Positions 21,603-33,300 of a stretch of DNA of 64,000 nucleotides are shown here, piece after piece (positions within the stretch are counted from its first letter, which is position 1; the number at the start of each line of letters is the position of its first letter). A program made the translations under genes and the position numbers. This stretch comes from Chaenocephalus aceratus. Taxonomy: Eukaryota; Chordata; Actinopteri; Perciformes; Channichthyidae. Location: NCBI GenBank assembly GCA_023974075.1, contig JAMFTG010000056.1:116001-180000 (forward strand), in the 5' to 3' direction. A model generated the notes under the pieces. The model was not told the DNA's origin and made no database searches. It was given only the letters and a program-made list of their open reading frames with translations.

Positions 21603-22725
21603 TGGTTTCATCTCATCTTATACTAAGGCAATATCTGATGTTCAAACTGAGCATATTTAGTTTCATATTTGGACAAAAGCAAATTTAAATACAGTTAATG
21701 TTACTTGAGTGATTCAATTAAGAGTGAGATATACATTTCACCTTGATAACAAAAACTGTTAATGTATTGAGTTATAGCACTATCGCTTTGAACTAAACGA
21801 AATGTGTTGATGACATGGTTGTTGTGTATTATTTTGGCCATGAGTAAACTCTTGTATGGTTAAAGCCAAAATGTGTCTTTTGAAAAACTTGACATACCTT
21901 CATAATAGGGGTGTAACGGTTCACAAACATTTCGGTTCGGTACGTACCTCGGTTTTTAGGTCACGGTTCGGTTCGGTACGTTTTCGGTACAGCAGAAAAA
22001 TATTATCACAAAACATAACATATTTTTTTTTTAATTATTATTAAACTGTGAATAATGTATTCACTCAAATAAATGCAAAATATAATAAAATAAACATTAA
22101 GGTGCAGCATTTCGATGAACTGAAATAATCTGTATTTGAACTTTACTGTACTAGTACTCACAAAACATAAACTATTAGTTTTGGGTTTTTAATTATTATT
22201 AAACTATGAATAATTTCGGTACGGGAACAGTGTTCCGTTACACCCCTACTTCATAATGAGTTGATACAATCTGAATAATCACCATTTTTAAACCAGTTTA
22301 GTTGAAATGCATTTATTTGTGTGCTATGTGTGGAACCGAACTGGGTTTCATCTCATCTTATACTAAGGCATTATCTGATGTTCAAACCGAGCACATTCAG
22401 TTTCATATTTGAACCGAAGCATATTTAAAAACAGTCATACTTAAAGTTCCAAGTGATTGAATTAAGCTTGTGATATACATTTAACTTTGATAATAAAAAC
22501 TGTCAATTAATTGTTGTATGGCACTATTTCTTCACTTTGAACTAAACCAAATCTGTTAATGATTTTTTTTTTGTGTATTCTTTTGGCCATCGTATGAGTA
22601 AACTCTGACATGGTTAAAGCCAAACACAACTTGACACATATAGAGTTGATACAATCTGAATAAACACCATTTTTAAACCAGTTTTGTTGAAACACTTATT
22701 TGTGTGCCATGTGTGGAACCAAACT
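21603..22725 (+). repeat. Two-copy tandem duplication (about 385-bp unit)
   Basis: Unit 1 (21603-22343, without the inserted MITE) and unit 2 (22344-22725) share TTTCATCTCATCTTATACTA, TCTGATGTTCAAAC, TTTGGCCAT, GGTTAAAGCCAAA, GTTGATACAATCTGAATAA and ATTTTTAAACCAGTTT, in the same order, at roughly 85% by eye. Only unit 1 holds a hAT MITE. No coding content. Confidence 0.85.
21906..22248. mobile_element. hAT MITE with exact 8-bp target duplication CTTCATAA
   Basis: Ends TAGGGGTGTAACGG and CCGTTACACCCCTA are inverted repeats, and CTTCATAA flanks both sides (21898-21905 and 22249-22256). Subterminal GGTTCGGTACG words are typical of a common teleost MITE. Length is 343 bp and it is non-coding. 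Confidence 0.93.
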
Positions 22726-22989
22726 GAGTAAATGCAGTTCGCTCCCCCCAGGCTTCGCTATACGAAATAGAAACTCGTGTCACATGAGGATCTTATCGTA
22801 GTAAAAGTGTTGGTGACCTACCTAGCCTCGTGGAAAACTACCTGAGGCAGATACAGGAAGTTCTTTCAAGCTTTTTGCATGTTTCTTATCTGCAGAGCTT
22901 CTCCAGACTGTCCTATGCGTCTGCATTTACTGTATTTACCCGTAAAAGCCTTCCAGCAACAACATAAAGATAGACCTTTATATTCTTCA
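22726..22989. other. Unassigned sequence
   Basis: Spacer between the tandem duplication and array 2, with no recognised feature. Confidence 0.45.
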
Positions 22990-24011
22990 TGTTTTAAAGA
23001 GTCCTCTCCTGCTGATGTTCAGGTGTATATCAGTATGTAGTGTCTCTACTTTAAAGAGTCCTCTCCTGCTGATGATCAGGTGTACATCAGTATGGAGTGT
23101 CTCTACTTTAAAGAGTCCTCTCCTGCTGATGTTCAGGTGTATATCAGTATGTAGTGTCTCTACTTTAAAGAGTCCTCTCCTGCTGATGTTCAGGTGTATA
23201 TCAGTATGTAGTGTCTCTACTTTAAAGAGTCCTCTCCTGCTGATGCTCAGGTGTATATCAGTCTGTAGTGTCTCTACTTTAAAGAGTCCTCTCCTGCTAA
23301 TGTTCAGGTGTATATCAGTATGTAGTGTCTCTACTTTAAAGAGTCCTCTCCTGCTGATGTTCAGGTGTATATCAGTATGTAGTGTCTCTACTTTAAAGAG
23401 TCCTCTCCTGCTGATGTTCAGGTGTATATCAGTATGTAGTGTCTCTACTTTAAAGAGTCCTCTCCTGCTGATGTTCAGGTGTATATCAGTATGTAGTGTC
23501 TCTACTTTAAAGAGTCCTCTCCTGCTGATGTTCAGGTGTATATCAGTATGTAGTGTCTCTACTTTAAAGAGTCCTCTCCTGCTGATGTTCAGGTGTATAT
23601 CAGTATGTAGTGTCTCTACTTTAAAGAGTCCTCTCCTGCTGATGTTCAGGTGTATATCAGTGTGTAGTGTCTCTACTTTAAAGAGTCCTCTCCTGCTGAT
23701 GTTCAGGTGTATATCAGTGTGTAGTGTCTCTACTTTAAAGAGTCCTCTCCTGCTGATGTTCAGGTGTATATCAGTATGTAGTGTCTCTACTTTAAAGAGT
23801 CCTCTCCTGCTGATGTTCAGGTGTATATCAGTATGTAGTGTCTCTACTTTAAAGAGTCCTCTCCTGCTGATGTGCAGGTGTATATCAGTATGTAATGTCT
23901 CTACTTTAAAGAGTCCTCTCCTGCTGATGTTCAGGTGTATATCAGTATGTAGTGTCTCTACTTTAAAGAGTCCTCTCCTGCTGATGTTCAGGTGTATATC
24001 AGTATGTAGTG
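22990..24011 (+). repeat. 57-bp minisatellite array 2 (about 18 copies)
   Basis: Eighteen units, the inverted counterpart of array 1. It opens abruptly at 22990 with TTTTAAAGAG and closes at 24011, where AGTATGTAGTG runs directly into CTGCAGCACC of the MITE-1 body. The bases between CATGTCTCC and CTGCAGCACC found beside arrays 1, 3 and 5 are therefore missing here. Open frames of 349 codons (plus) and 370 codons (minus) cross it; neither is a likely gene. Confidence 0.97.
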
Positions 24012-24200
24012 CTGCAGCACCTATTTTCACCCTCTGTCTGAAACCAGAGCCCAGTCTGCTCTGATTGGTTAGCTGGCCGGCTCTGTTGTGATTGGTCAAC
24101 CGCTTAGAGATGTCCCGCCCCTTAGCCTATCACGTACAATGTGTAGGAGCGCTAGCTAATAGGAGCGTGAGTGTTGCATAGTGATGTTACTAGGTCTCTA
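24012..24200 (+). mobile_element. MITE-1 body flanking array 2
   Basis: CTGCAGCACC, CTCTGTCTGAAACCAGAGCC, TCTGATTGGTTAGCTGGCCG and CCCGCCCCTTAGCCTATCAC in the same order as at 37085-37220. Confidence 0.88.
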
Positions 24201-24507
24201 CGGAAAGGAAACTGATTGAAGTCTGAATGAAAACAAGTTAACGTAAACATTTTTGCACATAAACTGAATTATTTATAGGTTATTCAAAAATATGATGTTG
24301 GTCGGTCTGAGGGTTGGCAAATAAACACAGACAATATGATATGTTGCATCCAATGTTTAGATTTTAAATCATATTTTTCTCAGCGATGGAGCTGCTTTGA
24401 ACTTGAAAATAAACTCGTCAGCTGACACTCGTTTTCCTGTGTGAGTATGTAGGTCACATGAGATATGATTTCAACCAGGTACAGTCGAGGGATTCAACAT
24501 TTGGATT

Positions 24508-24676
<169 letters not shown>

Positions 24677-25429
24677 GGAAGCGATGAGTGTTTTCCTTTC
24701 ATTCCAAACTACTTCTCTGAACTGTTGTGTTGATTGTGATTGTAGGAATAGGGATTACAATAAATATATACTTGTCCTTCAATCATCATTCAAGCTTTTC
24801 TTAATCCGCATATTCAAAGCTACATGTATTTATCTTTTACTCAATCCATGTCAAAGAACAATGTGCGTAGGAAGAAGGTAACAACGTTAAGTGCCATCGA
24901 AGAACAGGAATGCATAATTACTCTGACTTCACCAGCAGTCGGTGAGTTGGAGTGTGCATTACTCATTTGGAGTGCTTTCATTTTTAAATGGACCTCAAAG
25001 AATAAAAGACACCCATTTTCTGAAGAATAATGAAGTGGGCTTTCTTTGGCTGATAGACAGACCTTTGATGCAAATTACAAAGCGGTACATTTCTAGTTAA
25101 CCAGCTCCACTTTTAAGGCATGTGTCTGAAAAAAGCTTGGTTGGAAATGGATGTTAGCTATTTGGGACTTAACCCCATGTTTGCTGCGTTGTTAGCGTTT
25201 GGGTTTTCAAATCTACCCCTGACTATAATCACATGAATATGATCCTATAAAGCAATGTGGGCGTCTGCTTTGAAATGTATCACACACATATTGTTTAGGC
25301 ACTGCTTGAAATTGCTATTCCTCCTATTTCCTTCCTGCCTTTTGATCCACTTTATCAGAATCAGAATCCCTTCATTCATCCCACAGAGGGGAAACGTACG
25401 TTGTTGCAGCAGAAAAGAGCCAAAGACAG

Positions 25430-26122
25430 CTTAAAGGTGGGGTAGGTGATTCACTTCAGAAACACTTGTTGTTATATTCCATGGAATACTCGTAACATCC
25501 CGATAGCAATGAATACCGTACTTTTCGGACTATAAAGCGCACCTGAATATAAGCCGCAGCAGCTAAATTGTCCGTCTGTCTTGCTCTCGTTCTGTCTCTC
25601 GGTTCCACTTTTACTTTGGCGCTACCTGTCTCACTCTTTTCTGGCCTCCAGCTTTTCCTGCTGGAGCCCCGCCCCTTAAAGGTGGCGGGCGCGGACCGGT
25701 CATAGAGCCCATAGAGTTAAAGGTGGTTAATTTTACCTGTAAAATCCATAGATTTAGGAGGTTCCCTAGTGGCCGTTAGCTGTACAAAAAAATGGGGAAA
25801 AAAGTCGCGGCTTATAGTCCGAAAAGTACGGTACATTAAATGCTTTGACAATAAATATATACCAAAATGTCATCTGTGGAAGCCGTGGCGCTGTAAAAAT
25901 CACGACCAATCATCTGAGCCGGCTGAAGTAACTGGATGGCCTACCTGCCTGTCAGCCTTTCATCGGGGCACAAACTTATCTCGTGCCCTCATTGGTCATG
26001 TGCGCGTTCGTGTGTGTTGGGGGAGGGGCTCTGTGAGGAAGTGGCAGATTTTCTCCGGTTGTGTATTTTCAAATTCTAGCGCACTCGAGCTGCTTTCTCC
26101 GAAATTACCTACCCCACCTTTA
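25430..26122 (-). mobile_element. MITE-2 copy enlarged by a nested MITE
   Basis: Ends AAAGGTGGGGTAGGTGATTC at the left and TACCCCACCTTTAA at the right. Apart from the 320-bp insertion at 25515-25834 it follows the copy at 5053-5443 in inverted order. Confidence 0.82.
25515..25834. mobile_element. MITE with CCGTACTTTTCGG ends and TA target duplication
   Basis: Inverted ends of more than 18 bp: CCGTACTTTTCGGACTATAA on the left and its complement TTATAGTCCGAAAAGTACGG on the right, with TA on each side. The empty site is visible in the other MITE-2 copy (GCAATGAATATCTG, about 5360). TA duplication suggests a Tc1/mariner-type source, which is an inference. Confidence 0.85.
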
Positions 26123-26825
26123 ATATCGTGTGAACTTTACAGATAATAAAAATGAACGTGGGACCAAATCAAGCAGCGAAATGACATTGAGACATTGATC
26201 CGCAACGTTTTTGAAGCCTATGATTTTACACATCCAGCTTTCTTCATGCGTTAAAGACAACATAATAAAGAGGCATAGTGTAAACAAAGCAGTAACGCCT
26301 CAAACAGATTTGTGAAGACAGTGTTTGTACTGTGTTTTTTGAGTTTCCCTGACCATTAAATATACTTTTTAATTAGTTTATTCTCAAAGACAGCCTTATT
26401 CACTATTCCACTGTGTCAGTGTCCTGTGAATGTATAGGAATGTAAGAGTAGCTCCTGTATAATTCATGTTCAACGACCAAGAAGAGCAATTCTCAATATG
26501 ATTAACCTCTCCGCCCTCTTTCTCTCACACTCACTTTCTCTCTTGTATATTATGCATTTACTGTATGCACCGGTGCATCCATACATTCATGCAGCAGTCT
26601 GAGTGAGTACTTGAGTCTCGAGAGTATTACGACAACAGTTCCTCCGCTTCCTACGGATCATGTGTCCAGGGCGATGTTTCAAATGTGAGAAAACCGCTTT
26701 AAAGCAGGTAGAACTGAATATAAGACTGTAGATTACTGTCATGCAAAGTTACTACCAACACATTTAACCAACACCTGGTGTTCTCTTGAATTCAGAAGAA
26801 GAGAAAGCAGAAGAAGAGGGGAGGG
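26123..26825. other. Unassigned sequence
   Basis: Between the IR2 arm and array 3, with no gene or recognised repeat. Confidence 0.45.
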
Positions 26826-28137
26826 ATTTAAAGAAAACATATTATGCTCATTTCCAGGTGTATATCAGTATGTAGTGTCTCTACTTTAAAGAGTCCTCTC
26901 CTCCTGATGTTCAGGTGTATATCAGTATGTAGTGTCTCTACTTTAAAGAGTCCTCTCCTGCTGATGTTCAGGTGTATATCAGTATGTAGTGTCTCTACTT
27001 TAAAGAGTCCTCTCCTCCTGATGTTCAGGTGTATATCAGTATGTAGTGTCTCTACTTTAAAGAGTCCTCTCCTGCTGATGTTCAGGTGTATATCAGTATG
27101 TAGTGTCTCTACTTTAAAGAGTCCTCTCCTGCTGATGCTCAGGTGTATATCAGTATCTAGTGTCTCTACTTTAAAGAGTCCTCTCCTGCTGATGTTCAGG
27201 TGTATATCAGTATGTAGTGTCTCTACTTTAAAGAGTCCTCTCCTGCTGATGTTCAGGTGTATATCAGTATGTAGTGTTTCTACTTTAAAGAGTCCTCTCC
27301 TGCTGATGTTCAGGTGTATATCAGTATGTAGTGTCTCTACTTTAAAGAGTCCTCTCCTGCTGATGTTCAGCTGTATATCAGTATGTAGTGTCTCTACTTT
27401 AAAGAGTCCTCTCCTGCTGATGTTCAGGTGTATATCAGTATGTAGTGTCTCTTCTTTAAAGAGTCCTCTCCTGCTAATGTTCAGATGTTTATCAGTATGT
27501 AGTGTCTCTACTTTAAAGAGTCCTCTCCTGCTGATGTTCAGGTGTTTATCAGTATGTAGTGTCTCTACTTTAAAGAGTCCTCTCCTGCTGATGTTCAGGT
27601 GTATATCAGTATGTAGTGTCTCTACTTTAAAGAGTCCCCTCCTGCTGATGTTCAGGTGTATATCAGTATGTAGTGTCTCTACTTTAAAGAGTCCTCTCCT
27701 GCTGATGTTCAGGTGTATATCAGTGTGCAGTGTCTCTACTTTAAAGAGTCCTCTCCTGCTGATGCTCAGGTGTATATCAGTATGTAGTGTCTCTACTTTA
27801 AAGAGTCCTCTCCTGCTGATGTTCAGGTGTATATCAGTATGTAGTGTCTCTACTTTAAAGAGTCCTCTCCTGCTGATGCTCAGGTGTATATCAGTATGTA
27901 GTGTCTCTACTTTAAAGAGTCCTCTCCTGCTGATGTTCAGGTGCATATCAGTATGTAGTGTCTCTACTTTAAAGAGTCCTCTCCTGCTGATGTTCAGGTG
28001 TATATCAGTATGTAGTGTCTCTACTTTAAAGAGTCCTCTCCTGCTGATGTTCAGGTGTTTATCAGTATGTAGTGTCTCTACTTTAAAGAGTCCTCTCCTG
28101 CTGATGTTCAGGTGTATATCAGTATGTAGTGTCTCTA
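26826..28137 (+). repeat. 57-bp minisatellite array 3 (about 23 units)
   Basis: The first unit (26826-26883) is the MITE-1 terminus itself: TTTAAAGAAAACATATTATG, then CTCATTTCCAGGTG and the standard unit end AGTGTCTCTAC. The next unit starts TTTAAAGAGTCC and the array continues to 28137. Array-specific variants include CTCCTCCTGATG (two), GATGCTCAGG (three) and GTGTTTATC (three or four). ORFs of 444 codons (minus) and 465 codons (plus) reflect the 19-codon period. Confidence 0.97.
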
Positions 28138-28330
28138 CATGTCTCCATGCTTTAATGTTCAAAAAGCTCTTTATTTTTTTTCATCCTGCCTGTGCTGCAG
28201 CATCTCTTTTCACCCTCTGTCTGAAACCACAGGGATGTTAGCCTTTGCAGACCATTTACATGCACACAAATTGCCATAAGACACGACAGAAAATGGAAAA
28301 ACCCCAAGAGAAAAATAGAGCCCCTTCATT
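28138..28330 (+). mobile_element. MITE-1 body flanking array 3, internally deleted
   Basis: CATGTCTCCATGCTTTAATG to CTCTGTCTGAAACCA, then a jump to GCCTTTGCAGACCATTTACA and AAAATAGAGCCCCTTCATTA, so the middle of MITE-1 is missing. Together with array 3 this is a whole MITE-1 with both ends. Confidence 0.82.
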
Positions 28331-28392
28331 AAGAAAGTGGATGAGGGGAGAAGAATGCACATTTCAGCTGTGCCTAAACAATATTTGTGTAA

Positions 28393-28739
28393 CGGCCCGT
28401 CCACACTACAGCTTCAAAAAAAGCTTGGAGCTGGGCGTGTCTGAAGCTCGACCAACAACCAATCACATGAATCTCCCGCCCCTGACACACAAGCAGCGGT
28501 CTGATTGGCTAGAGCTTGTACTGGCATATGTTTTGATTGGCTGACGCTTCCACCGAAAGCTTCAGAAGCTTCAAAAGTTGAACATTGCTCAACTTTTGCA
28601 GCCTGAAACGCCAGGAAAGCTCCGCTCTGATTCCCACAATGCAGTTCGGCGAAAAGTGACGTCACCCCATTCAAAGTGAAAGGGCAGACGCGTTGGAAAC
28701 CGTTTTCGAAGCTGTCGAAGCTGTAGTGTGGACGGGCCG
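28393..28739. mobile_element. Harbinger-like MITE, copy A, TAA target duplication
   Basis: Inverted ends CGGCCCGTCCACACTACAGC and its complement, flanked by TAA on both sides (28390-28392 and 28740-28742). The empty site is at about 5582-5602. The interior has an AAAAGTTGA...TCAACTTTT hairpin at 28573-28597 that all three copies share. Three-base TWA duplications are the mark of PIF/Harbinger elements. Copy A lacks a middle segment present in copies B and C. Confidence 0.87.
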
Positions 28740-29803
28740 TAACACACTTCAAAGCACACACCCACATTGTGTTGTTAAGATCATTTCATTTTTTTTTAAT
28801 GTTTTATTATAGTCAAGGGTAGATACCAAAACCACAACCCTAACCCTAATCCTGAGTTTTAAACTCAAATTCTCTGTATTTCTTGTATAATTCCCTTTTA
28901 AACATTAACCTCAGTTTTGATCACCCAACATCTATACCTAAACAATCAGTCAACCCAGTCTCACAAAAAACGTGAAATACATACGTTGGTCTACAGGGCA
29001 AGACGTACGGTAGTATATTCACAAAAAACCCTCTCAAAACATGAAATCGCAACAATTCCCAACATCCGAAAAAAAACCTGGCACTTTTAGTGGACAATCC
29101 TAAATTGAAGGATAGTTTGGCCATTAAAATCTATCCCTAAGCAATCCCAGTAAAGACTGTCATACACAACCTCATAACGCTGTATATATTCTACCCTATA
29201 AGCCGCCGTCCCCTCTTGTTCACATGCTAACCCTCCAAGAAAAGCTAACTCCCAGAATTTCACACACCGCCTGCAAAACCATCAGCGTCTCCACATCCAA
29301 TCTCTCAGACATGAACCGCCACACTCCTAACACTCATAACACCAAATGACTCCGATCACCCCCTCAATCTGAACCTGACTTTACTGCCGCCTGGTCGGAG
29401 TTACAGGACTTTAAGATGAAGAAGCGCTCTCAGCAGTCTCTTTCTGTCACAGCAGCCCTGAACTCCCCGCCTGATGACACTGATGTGATACTGGAGGGGC
29501 ATGCATGTATTCATGAAGGCTTTATGTGTTTCAGGATCGGTCTGTATCTCTCTGTATTGGCTCTGAGAACTAATGCTCCACTGGGACTTCAAATCTTTCT
29601 GTAATCTATTTGTTTTGTCATATTTTCATTTTAAGGTGTGTTGTTTCTTTCCCCAACATGATTTGAGAAAGTAAAAGTGAACGAGTAACCGATAAAATAA
29701 AACATGAACAATCCAAATAATAGAAAATCCATGATTCAATGTGTAGTGTTTTTCGTACACAAGTCATTTTCTTGTGTAATTGAACACATAATCACCCATG
29801 TAT

Positions 29804-29809
<6 letters not shown>
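28740..29809. other. Unassigned; possible exon-like frame at 29346-29604
   Basis: 28743-28860 matches 5590-5690 of IR2. From 28861 the sequence is unlike other parts of the window, with degenerate CCTAACCC words near 28840. A frame at 29346-29604 (plus) includes AAWSELQDFKMKKRSQQSLS and is more protein-like in composition than its surroundings, but I do not recognise it and see no clear splice sites. It may be a decayed transposon or retrocopy piece. Confidence 0.35.
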
Positions 29810-29883
<74 letters not shown>

Positions 29884-29923
29884 CTCATGTGTTGTATTGT
29901 TCTTCTGGAAAATATGTTTGCAC

Positions 29924-29970
<47 letters not shown>

Positions 29971-30001
29971 ATGCCATTATGTGCCCCAACTCTGTGTCAA
30001 C

Positions 30002-30049
<48 letters not shown>

Positions 30050-30088
30050 TATGTGTGTAGCTCATTTATTGTATTTTTCTTCTGGGAA

Positions 30089-30136
<48 letters not shown>

Positions 30137-30239
30137 GTGTGTGTACATTCCATTGTGTGCCCCAACTCTGTGTCAATATACTGTGTGTGTGTGTGTGTGT
30201 GTGTGTACATGCCATTGTGTGCCCCAACTCTGTGTCAAC

Positions 30240-30316
<77 letters not shown>

Positions 30317-30320
30317 ATTT
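29810..30320. repeat. Compound higher-order TG repeat
   Basis: Several long TG tracts alternate with two kinds of 40-bp linker. One linker (TACATGCCATT...GCCCCAACTCTGTGTCAACA, then TACTG) occurs three times, near 29969, 30144 and 30207. The other (TAGCTCAT...TTCTTCTGG then AAATATG) occurs twice, near 29880 and 30057. ORFs up to 230 codons are C/V repeats without meaning. Confidence 0.95.
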
Positions 30321-30412
30321 GCCCCGCTAATTGAAAAGTGGCCCAGTTGTAAACAAGGGAGTACAGAGCGAACATTTTTCATGTGGAACTGGGGCTCTAC
30401 GCAGCGGGGGAA

Positions 30413-30444
<32 letters not shown>

Positions 30445-31197
30445 CCTGTCACCCTCAGATGGCAGTCACTTATCTCGGGTACTTGCATCATTGAGTCTCA
30501 TGCTCTACACTCATCTTTCTGTGTGTTTATTTGCCCTTCTTCTCCCACGTGTCTAATCTCTGCTTTATCCTAAGTGGCGCAGGAATGAGTCCAAACCCCG
30601 CAATGAGTCAGCATTTCCTATTATGTGATTGTGTTTTTGTCCAGAACCCTGTACGTAGATACATTACCTGTCAACCATTGGACATAAATGACGATGTTTA
30701 TTAGGACATACCCCTCAAGTACTGTTCTCACCACCACTAACAGGAAGTGCATCCAGATGGCAGAAGTGAACAGATTGAAAACCTCCACATGTGACCCGAG
30801 ACATAAACTCCAGTCAGGCTTAGCTGTGAAAAAGCTCCGTCGGGTATCTTTAATGAAGTCTGCAGCCGAAGCAGCAGCACGGTGAGTATATATTTAGTCT
30901 GCAGATCTTCTACATGTTCTCACCTCTGCCGCTACACGAGCACATTCAATTTCCATCTTCAATGTTTAACCTTTTATGATGAGGATAATGAGAACATGAT
31001 GCTCCAGGGCCTCCGTCTAATGCTATCTATATGCGGTTTGTGTTTGTCTGCACTGTCTTTTTGATATGTTGGTGTATGCTGAAGTGTTTTAAGTCACATA
31101 CTAGAATACCACAAATAAATTAATCTTATTTATTGTAGTGCAACACCAATACACTTTTTTTCTGATCTATGTCGTTAACACGATGTCAGTTGGAGTC
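30321..31197. other. Unassigned; short TG tract at 30413-30442
   Basis: No gene is recognised. Small ORFs at 30688-30885 and 30882-31064 lack domains or conserved patterns. Confidence 0.45.
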
Positions 31198-31855
31198 TTT
31201 AAGACCCCTTTTACACGAGGACGATATACAATCATTTTCTGATAACGATGAAATAGCCCCGCCTCCCTCTCCCCACGTCTCCTGCTCAGAGATCAGCTGC
31301 TGGGCTCTCAGAAGAGGCGGAGGAAAAGAGAGGCAGGCACCGTTAATTATTCTTATGTTATTATACAGAGAACAGAGTCGTTATCAATTTGTTTTAAAGC
31401 TCTATAAATAACAAAGAAAACCTCTGACCGGCACTTTTCTAATTTTGTCCGGAAGATTTAAACTTTAACGGACATGTTGACCGGCGATTTTTTTTTTTTA
31501 ACGGAAACTCTGCCGCACGGTTCCCTCGCCCCTTGGAAGAGGCGGAGAGGTGGGTGTTTTTCATCTGCTGGTGGACTACCAGAGAGATTTACAGCCGGAG
31601 AACACGCCGTCCACCGCGGAGAATAAACAGAAGGGCAACCATGGCAACCATGCTCCGGGGTCTTCTTCGCTGCTTTTGGTATATTTTGTGGCGGCAGCAG
31701 CGCCACTTACAGGCCCGGCATATGTACTACAGCGTTTCCAGCGGTCTCGTGTGAACGGACACGTTAAATGAATCGAATGCGTGTGAACGGAAAACCTTTT
31801 TGAAAACGCATACGGTGCGTAAACGCAAACGTTCCCGTGTGAAGATAGGGTTTAC
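31198..31855. mobile_element. Probable MITE with GTGTGAA/TTACACG-type ends
   Basis: Left end AGACCCCTTTTACACGAGGA and right end (complement AAACCCTATCTTCACACGGG) are imperfect inverted repeats. The interior contains GAGGCGGAG words, CAACCATGGCAACCATG and GTGTGAACGG repeats, features that recur in short fish DNA transposons. No other copy is in the window, so this is moderate at best. Confidence 0.5.
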
Positions 31856-32832
31856 ACGTTTTGAACTACTGGGCCCAGGGGACTGTACAGAAAGATACAG
31901 TTTGTATAATCCAACAGTCATTCCATTTCAACTCAAGCTTCATTTTAACACTACTTCATATCTCTGCAGAACAACTGTCAGATTCTATAAAACGACATCC
32001 CCACCCACTGCCCTCTGATTTTATAAATACTGCAACTGTAAGGTAATTATGTTTTAACTTAATGGTGGTAGGCTGGACACTTTTTACAGCTCTGATAACT
32101 GACAACTCAATTAAAATATGAAAACGAAACACAGCAGTGTGTGCGTGTGTGTGTGTGTGTGTGAGAGACTGTCCCCCCCCCCCGTTGACAATTTACTAGT
32201 GGTACCGAAGTGGGCTGTTCGAGATGCCCGGGCTGATTTTATTTGTCCCAGTCCGCCCGTGTGTGTGTGTGTGTGTGTGTGTGTGTTGAAATTTGCATAT
32301 CGTTATGGTATAAAAATTAGGTATAAATATAAGAAACAAACATTTAAGTTAAGTTTAAAATTTGAGTGCAAGAGAAAGTCATAACCTTTCAATAAGACAT
32401 ACAAATGTTTTGTGAATCTGAATTGGCAGTCACCATTCGTCTTTGCATGCCAGCGTCCTGAAGACTGCCATCACCTGAGATCAACAACACAATTCAATCA
32501 TCCATAGTTTGGCATTTTCTACACTTTTTTACAGAAAGCAATCCCGACTAATCATTTTAAAATGATAAAAAACAATAATGTAACGTGTACGAAACGCATG
32601 AATAATACAAAGAAAGAATCCAAGCAATTAATTTACAGAGTTAGAGCTGAACATAGCCAATGTTAGACACACATAATGAGCATGTTAAATACACATGCTG
32701 TAGTTTCTGGAAATTAAACGTTGAAACAAAGGTCACTAAAAAACACAACAGGTTTCTTTCAGCGGCACCACATGCATTAGCAATGTGTGAGAGTGTGTTG
32801 ATAGAGGACGCTGGGTGTGTTTCATGTTGTGG

Positions 32833-32865
<33 letters not shown>

Positions 32866-33224
32866 ATATGGTGCATTTATCCGTGTTAGTGTTTGTCAGA
32901 GCACGCCTGTTTGCGTTGCCACAGAAAGCAATTTAAATGGAGACCCCCCCCCCCCTTTAGAAACACAGAACAAAAGATCTGGCTACAAAATGAATGCAAT
33001 CTCAATTTCTTCCCTCCCTCCCTCCCTCCCTCCCCCCCTCTCACACTCCCCCCTTTATTTGTAATATCTTTTGTTATCTCTTTTTCTTCCTGCATCCATA
33101 TGTTTAGATGTATGACTCTGCAGAGATCCATACTCACATGAGAGCTGGCGTGAAATATGAGCTTCTCTGAAGTTGTTCTTCAAGTCCAAGGAAGACATTT
33201 CATCAGGGAGCTTGCAGAGAGTAC

Positions 33225-33226
<2 letters not shown>
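31856..33226. other. Unassigned; short TG tracts and a T-rich/C-rich run
   Basis: TG tracts lie at 32141-32162, 32261-32285 and 32837-32864, C-runs at 32170-32182 and 32945-32956, and a CCCTCC repeat at 33010-33037. The piece 32183-32260 (ACTAGTGGTACCGAAGTGGG) is related in inverted form to 61000-61040, so it is an old repeat fragment. Confidence 0.5.

Positions 33227-33300
<74 letters not shown>

Noticed and set aside
22990..24011. CRISPR array
   Set aside because: Units are directly adjacent without variable spacers, longer than CRISPR repeats, and lie in a eukaryotic transposon setting.
29798..30494. ORFs of 138-230 codons in TG/CA tracts
   Set aside because: They are alternating Cys-Val or His-Thr translations of dinucleotide repeats.
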